DNA of 64,000 nt. Source: Dactylosporangium sucinum (GTDB taxonomy: Bacteria > Actinomycetota > Actinomycetes > Mycobacteriales > Micromonosporaceae). Positions 58,886 to 64,000 of the stretch are shown one piece after another (the first letter of the stretch is position 1; every line of letters begins with the position of its first letter). The notes below the pieces were generated by a model. That model did no database searches. It was not told where the DNA came from and saw only the letters and a program-made list of their open reading frames with translations. The stretch is from NCBI RefSeq assembly GCF_014647515.1, contig NZ_BMPI01000032.1, positions 55,126-119,125 of the forward strand. The letters run 5' to 3'. A program made the translations under genes and the position numbers.

Positions 58886-59689
58886 TCAGCGGCGCAGGTC
58901 GTGCCGGCGGTGGGTGGCCTTCTCCACCAACGAGGAGGGCAGCAGGCGGCGCAGCGGGAAGACCAGCGCCGCGTTGCTGCCCACCGCGTAGTGCGCCCTC
59001 GGCCGGGGCGCCTCGATCGCCTTGACGATCGTCGCCGCCACCCGCTCCGCCGACGCGCCCGAGCGCTCGTTGCGGTCCAGCGCCGCCAGCATCCGGTCGA
59101 AGTCCGCTCGGTGCGGGGAGCTTTCCCGGGTGTACCTCGTGCGCCGCTCGCTGATCCCGGTGCTGATCGACCCGGGCTCGACCGTGGTCAGCCAGACGCC
59201 GAACGGGGAATACTCGTGCCGGGCGCCGTCGCTGAACCCCCGCAGCGCGGCCTTCGACGCCACGTACGACGAGCGGTAGGCGAGCGGGAACGACGCCAGC
59301 ATCGAGCCGACCATCACCACCCGGCCCCGGCGGCGCTCGCGCATGCCCGGCAGGAGGAGCTGGGACAGCCGGACCGGGCCGAGCACGTTGACCTGGAACA
59401 GCCGGCGCAGGGCGTCGGGCGGCAGCTCCTCGAACGGCCCGGACTGGCTCTCCCCCGCGTTGTTGACCAGCACGTCGACCGGGCCGGCCGCGCCCGCGAG
59501 CGCCTCGATCGACGCGTCGTCGCCGAGGTCGAGCGGCAGGAACGACACCCCGTCCGGCCGCTGCCCGGCGGTCAGCGACTCGGGGTCACGGCTGGTGCCG
59601 ACCACCCGGTAGCCCCGCGCGGCCAGCGCGGCCGCGGTCGCCTTCCCGATCCCCGACGAGGCCCCGGTCACCAGCGCGGTGCGATCCAT
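58886..59689 (-). CDS. Short-chain dehydrogenase/reductase
   Basis: 267 residues. Cofactor loop TGASSGIGKATAA, NNAGES, catalytic Ser (VGSMLAS) and YVASK with Tyr and Lys mark a classical SDR; the Arg in TSRDPES after strand 2 favours NADPH. TAGGGT ends 6 nt before the ATG, so the transcript is probably leaderless. It is next to the FNT channel gene on the same strand (90-bp gap) but with its own start signals. Substrate unknown. Confidence 0.88.
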   Translation of the reverse strand: MDRTALVTGASSGIGKATAAALAARGYRVVGTSRDPESLTAGQRPDGVSFLPLDLGDDASIEALAGAAGPVDVLVNNAGESQSGPFEELPPDALRRLFQVNVLGPVRLSQLLLPGMRERRRGRVVMVGSMLASFPLAYRSSYVASKAALRGFSDGARHEYSPFGVWLTTVEPGSISTGISERRTRYTRESSPHRADFDRMLAALDRNERSGASAERVAATIVKAIEAPRPRAHYAVGSNAALVFPLRRLLPSSLVEKATHRRHDLRR

Positions 59690-59779
59690 CGCTGCACCCT
59701 ACCCGCAGTGATGGGCCTACCGGGCGCCGGTGCGTTGGGCCGGGGTGAAAGTGGCGTCCGAGGGTGTCTCCGGCCGTGC

Positions 59780-60643
59780 CTACTGCACCAGGACACCGGC
59801 GTCCTCGGCGACCGGGGCGGGCGCGGGAGCGGCCGGGCGGCGGCGGGACGCGCCGGTGCGGGCGTGGGTCGCGTAGACCGTGAGGCCCACGAACGTGATG
59901 CCGCCGACGAGGTTGCCGACGACCGTCGGGATCTCGTTCCAGACGACGTAGTCCGCGACCGAGAAGTCGCCGCCGAGCAGCAGGCCGGACGGGAACAGGA
60001 ACATGTTCACGACCGAGTGCTCGAAGCCCATGTAGAAGAAGACCAGGATCGGCATCCACATGGCGATCACCTTGCCGGACACGCTGGTCGAGATCATCGC
60101 GGCGACCACGCCGGTGGAGACCATCCAGTTGCACAGCACGCCGCGGATGAACAGCGTCAGCATGCCCGCGGCGCCGTGGTCGGCGTAGCCGACCGTCCGG
60201 CTCTCCCCGATCTTGCCGATGGCCTGGCCGACCGCGTTGGGGTCGACGCTGAAGGCGAAGGTGAAGATGACCGCCATCATCAGGGCGACGGTCAGCGCAC
60301 CGGCGAAGTTGCCGGCGAACACCAGGCCCCAGTTGCGCAGCACGCCCCGCAGCCGCACACCGGGCCGCTTGTCGATCAGGGCCAGCGGCACGAGCGTGAA
60401 CACCCCGGTGAGCAGGTCGAATCCCAGCAGGTACAGCAGGCAGAAGCCGACCGGGAACAGCAGCGCGCCGACGACCGGCTGGCCGGTCTGCACGGTGACG
60501 GTGACGGCGAAGGCGGCGGCCAGGGCGAGGATCGCGCCGGCCATGTACGCCCGGATCAGCGTGTCCCGGGTGGACATGAAGACCTTCGCCTCACCGGCGT
60601 CGATCATCTTGGTGGCGAGCTCGGATGGGTTCACATAGGACAC
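59780..60643 (-). CDS. Formate/nitrite transporter (FNT) family channel
   Basis: 287 residues from GTG 60643, with GGAGGAG upstream. Six helices with FNT signatures: SRDTLIRAYMAGAILALAAAFAV-like first helix, LRNWGLVFAGNFAGALTV (conserved Asn loop), GVLCNWMVSTGVV and FFYMGFEHSVVNMF, whose His is the central pore histidine. It passes formate, nitrite or other small monoanions. The C-terminal 35 residues are Ala/Pro/Arg-rich. No formate enzyme gene is adjacent, so the substrate is open. Confidence 0.92.
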   Translation of the reverse strand: MSYVNPSELATKMIDAGEAKVFMSTRDTLIRAYMAGAILALAAAFAVTVTVQTGQPVVGALLFPVGFCLLYLLGFDLLTGVFTLVPLALIDKRPGVRLRGVLRNWGLVFAGNFAGALTVALMMAVIFTFAFSVDPNAVGQAIGKIGESRTVGYADHGAAGMLTLFIRGVLCNWMVSTGVVAAMISTSVSGKVIAMWMPILVFFYMGFEHSVVNMFLFPSGLLLGGDFSVADYVVWNEIPTVVGNLVGGITFVGLTVYATHARTGASRRRPAAPAPAPVAEDAGVLVQ

Positions 60644-61226
60644 GACGTCGCTCCTCCGGCGGCTAGCGGGCGCCCTCGAATTCCGGTCGAGTCTGTGCGG
60701 CGGACGGTACCGACGTGTTGCACGGCCGAAATCCTCCGATCACGTCGCCCTCACCGGCCGGGAAACCCGCCCGTCATCACTCCGCACGCCGGCCGTAACA
60801 CGCCCGACTCGATCCGGTGCGCTTTCACCCGCCGGAAGGTACAGCGGACCGGAGGGCCGCCCGCCGCACAGCCTGTCCGTCACCGGCCCGCGCCACCGAC
60901 CCGGAGCAGTGCGAGGCAGCGCCGATCGAGTAGTCCCGTCCGGTTTGCCGGGTTCGCCCGGGACAGCCAATCGATGTCCGGGTGGGGTCTTGCCAGCCGC
61001 CCGGCTCTCGAATAATGATGTAGGCCATCGTAAATTCTCCAATAGCTCTTCGTATTGCCTGTGGCGCCGCGGACGGGTGGCGGCACGATCTGCCCTGCCC
61101 GCACCCTGATCAGCGTCGATGTGTTCCAACCCGGCGACCGGTCGCGCGACGGTCGCCGGACCACTCCCGCCCCCGACCGGCCGAGGACCCCGCGCCCCGC
61201 CGGACACCTCATCGAGGTACATCGTC
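60644..61226. other. 583-bp intergenic stretch
   Basis: It separates the divergent FNT channel and DUF4832 genes. Most of it is ordinary high-GC sequence, but 61000-61060 is clearly AT-richer and contains a minus-strand ribosome site and ATG (see the small frame at 60825). No RNA gene or strong palindrome was recognised. Confidence 0.5.
60825..61028 (-). CDS. Doubtful small protein, 67 residues
   Basis: GGAGAATTTACG precedes the ATG, and the first codons (MAYIIIREPGG) come from the AT-rich patch, unlike the rest of the window. The remainder (many Arg, Gly, Ser) does not look like a folded protein. It may be a short true peptide, a degraded gene, or chance. Confidence 0.25.
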   Translation of the reverse strand: MAYIIIREPGGWQDPTRTSIGCPGRTRQTGRDYSIGAASHCSGSVARAGDGQAVRRAALRSAVPSGG

Positions 61227-62588
61227 ATGAGCAGAGCAATGCGTCTCGCCGTCGCCGCCACGGCGGCCCTCACCCTGGCCGCCGGCACGCCCGCCGCGGC
61301 CCACCCGACCAGCGGCGGTCCACAATGGACCAGCCTGTCGTACACCCCGGCGCCGGCGGACAACCCCCTCAAGGGCTTCCTGCCGTACGCCGGCAGCTAC
61401 CAGACCTTCCCGTACAGCATGGAGTGGTTCTACCTGCCCCTGCGCGACGTCATGAGCGGGCCGCGGCAGTTCCGCTGGGACGCGCTGGAGCGCCAGCTCG
61501 ACGCCATCGCCGCGCGCGGTCACCAGGCCGTGTTCCGGTTCTACCTGGACTATCCGGGCAAGCCGACGGGCATCCCGCAGTACCTGCTCGACCAGGGCCT
61601 GACCACCCACGCCTACCCGGACTTCGGCAACAACGGCGTCAGCGTCGCGCCCGACTACAACGACCCGCGGCTCACTGAAGCCCTGGAGAACTTCATCACC
61701 GCCTTCGGCCGCCGGTACGACGGCGACCCCCGCATCGGGTTCGTCACCCTCGGCCTCATCGGCTTCTGGGGCGAGTGGCACACCTGGCCCTACGACGGCT
61801 ACACCCAGCCCGAAAACTGGATGCCGGCCACCGACGTCCTCGTGAAGGTCCTCAGCCGCTACGAGGCCGCGTTCGACCGGACCAGGCTGCTGGCCCGCTA
61901 CCCCAGCCCGGAGAACAAGGACCTCAACATCGGGTACCACGACGACTCGTTCGCGTTCGAGACGCTGCCGCCGACGTCGTGGCACTTCGTGCAGCGCCTC
62001 ATCGACAACGGCGTCACCGGGAAGTGGCGGCAGCAGCCCGTCGGCGGCGAGCTGCGGCCGGAGATCCAGAGCTGCCTGTGGGACGCGCCGGTCAGCTGCG
62101 GCCAGTACGAGGACTACGCCGAGTCGGTCGCGCAGACCCACGCCTCCTGGTTGATCAACCACGCGGCGTTCGAGCCGGGCTTCACCGGCGACAAGCGCGG
62201 CCGCGCGGTGGCCGCGTCACGGGCGCTGGGCTACGAGCTGACCGTCACCGCGGCGGCGCTGGGCCGGGACCGGGTGACGGTGCGGGTCGCCAACCGCGGC
62301 GCCGCGCCGTTCTACTACGACTGGCGCACCGAGCTCGCCGCCGTCGACGGCAAGGGCCGCGTCGTGCGGCGCTGGCCCACGGCGTGGACCATGGCCGGCA
62401 TCCAGCCCGGCGCCGACGCCGCCCAGCTGACCACCCGCATCGACACCGGCGACCTGCGCGACGGCCGGTACACGATCGTCATGCGCGTGGCCAACCCGCT
62501 GCCGAACGGCACCCCGCTGCGGTTCGCCAACACCACCCAGGACACCCGCACCGGCTGGCTGACGCTGGGCACGGTGAGCGTGCGATGA
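61227..62588 (+). CDS. Secreted DUF4832/DUF4874-type protein (first of a tandem pair)
   Basis: 453 residues from ATG 61227 (ATG 61239 also possible). A signal peptide ends near AAA-HPT. The N-terminal DUF4874-like barrel contains DNPLKGFLPYAG, HQAVFRFYLDYPG and IGFVTLGLIGFWGEWHTWPYDG, with the conserved Glu of WGEWHTWP in the position of a glycosidase carboxylate. DUF4832-like segments follow (NIGYHDDSF, GGELRPEIQ, ASWLINH), then a C-terminal beta domain (VTVRVANRGAAPFYYDW). Probably an extracellular glycan-active enzyme; substrate unknown. The next paralogue overlaps its stop. Confidence 0.85.
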   Translation: MSRAMRLAVAATAALTLAAGTPAAAHPTSGGPQWTSLSYTPAPADNPLKGFLPYAGSYQTFPYSMEWFYLPLRDVMSGPRQFRWDALERQLDAIAARGHQAVFRFYLDYPGKPTGIPQYLLDQGLTTHAYPDFGNNGVSVAPDYNDPRLTEALENFITAFGRRYDGDPRIGFVTLGLIGFWGEWHTWPYDGYTQPENWMPATDVLVKVLSRYEAAFDRTRLLARYPSPENKDLNIGYHDDSFAFETLPPTSWHFVQRLIDNGVTGKWRQQPVGGELRPEIQSCLWDAPVSCGQYEDYAESVAQTHASWLINHAAFEPGFTGDKRGRAVAASRALGYELTVTAAALGRDRVTVRVANRGAAPFYYDWRTELAAVDGKGRVVRRWPTAWTMAGIQPGADAAQLTTRIDTGDLRDGRYTIVMRVANPLPNGTPLRFANTTQDTRTGWLTLGTVSVR

Positions 62589-64000
62589 GGCGACTCGTCA
62601 CCGCCGCGGTCGCGGCCCTGTCCATCCTGCTGCTGCCCACCGCCGCGAGCGCGGCCCCGGCCGGTCCCCCGGCGCGCCCGCCGGTCGGCCCGGCCGCCGA
62701 CACCGGCCTGACCACCCACACCTACGCCTACGCCGACGCCCCGCTCGGCCAGCCGCTGAAGGGCTTCGCGCCGTACCTGTTCCCCGGTGACAACCTGTCC
62801 ACCAAGTACCCCGGCGGCCTCGTCTGGAGCTACTTCGCCCTCAACGAGGTGATGAAGGACCCCGCCAGCTGTACCGCGTTCGACTGGAGCGTCTTCGAGA
62901 AGGCCCTCGACGAGGCCGCGGTCTGGGGCCGTCAGGTCGCGTTCCGGTTCTACCTCGAGTACCCCGGCGGCAGCGGCACCCACCCCGGCAACGGCATCCC
63001 GCCCTGCCTCAACGGCAAGATGGCGCTGCGCACCAACGGCTTCTGGGGCACCGTCAGCCCCGACTACGACGACCCCGACGTGATCAACGCCCTGGTCGGC
63101 TTCATCAACGCCTTCGCGGCGCGCTACGACCACGCGGGCGCGGGCGGCACCGCCGACCCGCGCATCGGCTTCATGTCGCTGGGGCTGGTCGGCCTGTGGG
63201 GCGAGTGGCACACCTGGCCCTACGACCGCGACACCGCCGACGGCTATCCCGACCTGATGCCCACCGACGCCACCATCCGCACGATCATCGGCGCCTACGA
63301 CACCGCCTTCGACAACATCCAGCTCGAGGTGCGCTACCCGCTGGCCGGCACCGAGAACGCGAACATCGGGTTCCACGACGACTCGTGGCCGTACAAGGAA
63401 TGGCGCAACGGCCAGCTCAAGGGCATGACGCTGCCCGTGTCGATGGGCGGCTGGGACGACGCGTTCCTGCAGCTGCAGCTCAACACCGGCACCGAGAACC
63501 GCTGGGTCACGCAGTCGATCGGCGGCGAGGCCCGCCCCGAGATCCAGGGCAGCCTCTACGCCGGCTGGCCCGGCGGGAACAACCAGGTCGACGACGTCCT
63601 CGCCGCGACCGAGCTCACCCACATCACGTGGATGATCAACCAGATCGGCGCGGGCGGCTACAGCACCAGCGACCCGAAGGTCGCCGCGGGCGTGCGCAAG
63701 ATGGGCTACAACCTGCACATCCCGCAGGCCAACTTCAACGCGACCGCGTCCGGCACCTTCAAGGTCGGCGTCACCATGCGCAACGACGGCGTGGCGCCGT
63801 TCTACTACCCGTGGACGACCGTCATCGGCCTGCGCGACGCGTCCGGCCAGATCGTCAAGACCTGGGACACCAGCTGGGACCTGCGCCAGGTGCAGCCGCT
63901 GAAGATCCGGGCGTTCCCCGACTGGGGCGTGGGTGCCGATCCCACGTACCTCGACTTCGGCCGCCCGGTCAACTTCTCCGCCACCCTCAGCACCGCCGGG
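62585..64000 (+). CDS. Secreted DUF4832/DUF4874-type protein, second paralogue, cut by window end
   Basis: ATG 62585 overlaps the TGA of the first copy (ATGA). The frame runs open for 472 codons to the window edge. A signal peptide (RRLVTAAVAALSILLLPTAASA) precedes the same motif order as the neighbour: QPLKGFAPYLFPG, VAFRFYLEYPGG, IGFMSLGLVGLWGEWHTWPYDRD, NIGFHDDSW, GGEARPEIQGSLYAG, TWMINQIGAGG, then VGVTMRNDGVAPFYYPW. It is clearly a tandem duplicate, with longer loops. The last residues seen belong to the C-terminal beta domain, so little is missing. Confidence 0.88.
   Translation, partial: MRRLVTAAVAALSILLLPTAASAAPAGPPARPPVGPAADTGLTTHTYAYADAPLGQPLKGFAPYLFPGDNLSTKYPGGLVWSYFALNEVMKDPASCTAFDWSVFEKALDEAAVWGRQVAFRFYLEYPGGSGTHPGNGIPPCLNGKMALRTNGFWGTVSPDYDDPDVINALVGFINAFAARYDHAGAGGTADPRIGFMSLGLVGLWGEWHTWPYDRDTADGYPDLMPTDATIRTIIGAYDTAFDNIQLEVRYPLAGTENANIGFHDDSWPYKEWRNGQLKGMTLPVSMGGWDDAFLQLQLNTGTENRWVTQSIGGEARPEIQGSLYAGWPGGNNQVDDVLAATELTHITWMINQIGAGGYSTSDPKVAAGVRKMGYNLHIPQANFNATASGTFKVGVTMRNDGVAPFYYPWTTVIGLRDASGQIVKTWDTSWDLRQVQPLKIRAFPDWGVGADPTYLDFGRPVNFSATLSTAG

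Noticed and set aside
58860..58892. Weak hairpin GCTGAC...GTCAGC between the DUF3558 and SDR genes as a terminator
   Set aside because: Only six base pairs around a long loop; not distinguishable from background in such GC-rich sequence.

Overview
The window is about 70% GC, with dense, often 4-bp-overlapping genes, frequent GTG/TTG starts and several apparently leaderless promoters. It encodes an L,D-transpeptidase, an IdeR/DmdR-type iron box, a c-di-AMP riboswitch of the actinobacterial kind and DUF3558/DUF4832 secreted proteins. All of this points to a chromosomal segment of a filamentous actinomycete, probably Micromonosporaceae (inference from gene content; no rRNA or tRNA marker is present). 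I saw no insertion sequences, CRISPR arrays, tRNAs or prophage genes.

Layout. 0-1.4 kb: end of a TctA-type tricarboxylate transporter gene, then a cupin. 1.3-3.8 kb: APC amino-acid permease and a DMT-like membrane protein (coupled). 3.8-10.3 kb: a peptidoglycan cluster with an L,D-transpeptidase lipoprotein, a lysozyme-fold secreted protein, a C39-like protease behind a c-di-AMP riboswitch, a 2OG-Fe(II) oxygenase and a bifunctional class A PBP. 10.6-12.5 kb: asparagine synthetase. 12.5-15.8 kb: CitA/CitB-type two-component system divergent from a TctC-type solute receptor. 15.8-37.6 kb: a large envelope/lipid region with a PIG-L deacetylase, glycosyltransferases, an LPG-synthase-like flippase, UppP, DedA, an EfeU-cupredoxin fusion under an iron box, BlaI/M56, a GT-C-like protein, a DUF347 protein, an OmpR-type regulator, PAP2, a tannase, a lipoprotein/ABC exporter, an MGD-synthase-like glycosyltransferase, a polysaccharide deacetylase, GalE and a histidine kinase. 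37.7-38.7 kb: GH18-like secreted protein. 39.0-55.4 kb: a peptide-uptake and acid-catabolism locus split over three transcription units. 55.5-64 kb: a DinB-like protein, a lysyl-oxidase-like lipoprotein, a DUF3558 lipoprotein, SDR, FNT channel and two tandem DUF4832 secreted proteins, the last one cut by the window end.

The main discovery is in the envelope region. Seven promoters (upstream of 18871-, 19984-, 20626-, 23623+, 24780+, 33344- and 33471+) carry the same element with invariant geometry: two TTCAG-like half-sites 11 bp apart, exactly 11 bp, then a -10-like nAnnnT hexamer. No -35 is needed if a response regulator sits on the repeat. The element drives operons for UppP, DedA, PAP2, glycosyltransferases, deacetylases and an ABC/lipoprotein system. 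It also drives the operons that contain an orphan OmpR-family response regulator (25578) and an orphan histidine kinase (36255). I infer a split, autoregulated two-component system controlling undecaprenyl-phosphate recycling and glycolipid assembly.

A second regulon is visible at 39-55 kb. A 15-bp palindrome (CGACG-N5-CGTCG, 14 of 15 bases shared) lies just downstream of the promoter of an Lrp/AsnC-type regulator (49750-) and again upstream of the M19-dipeptidase/oligopeptide-receptor operon 10.8 kb away. This ties the scattered parts of one dpp-like transporter (receptor, permeases, ATPases) and its catabolic enzymes together. A third small circuit is BlaI/M56, with two copies of TCCTACA-N3-TGTAGGA, one before blaI and one before the GT-C-like gene.
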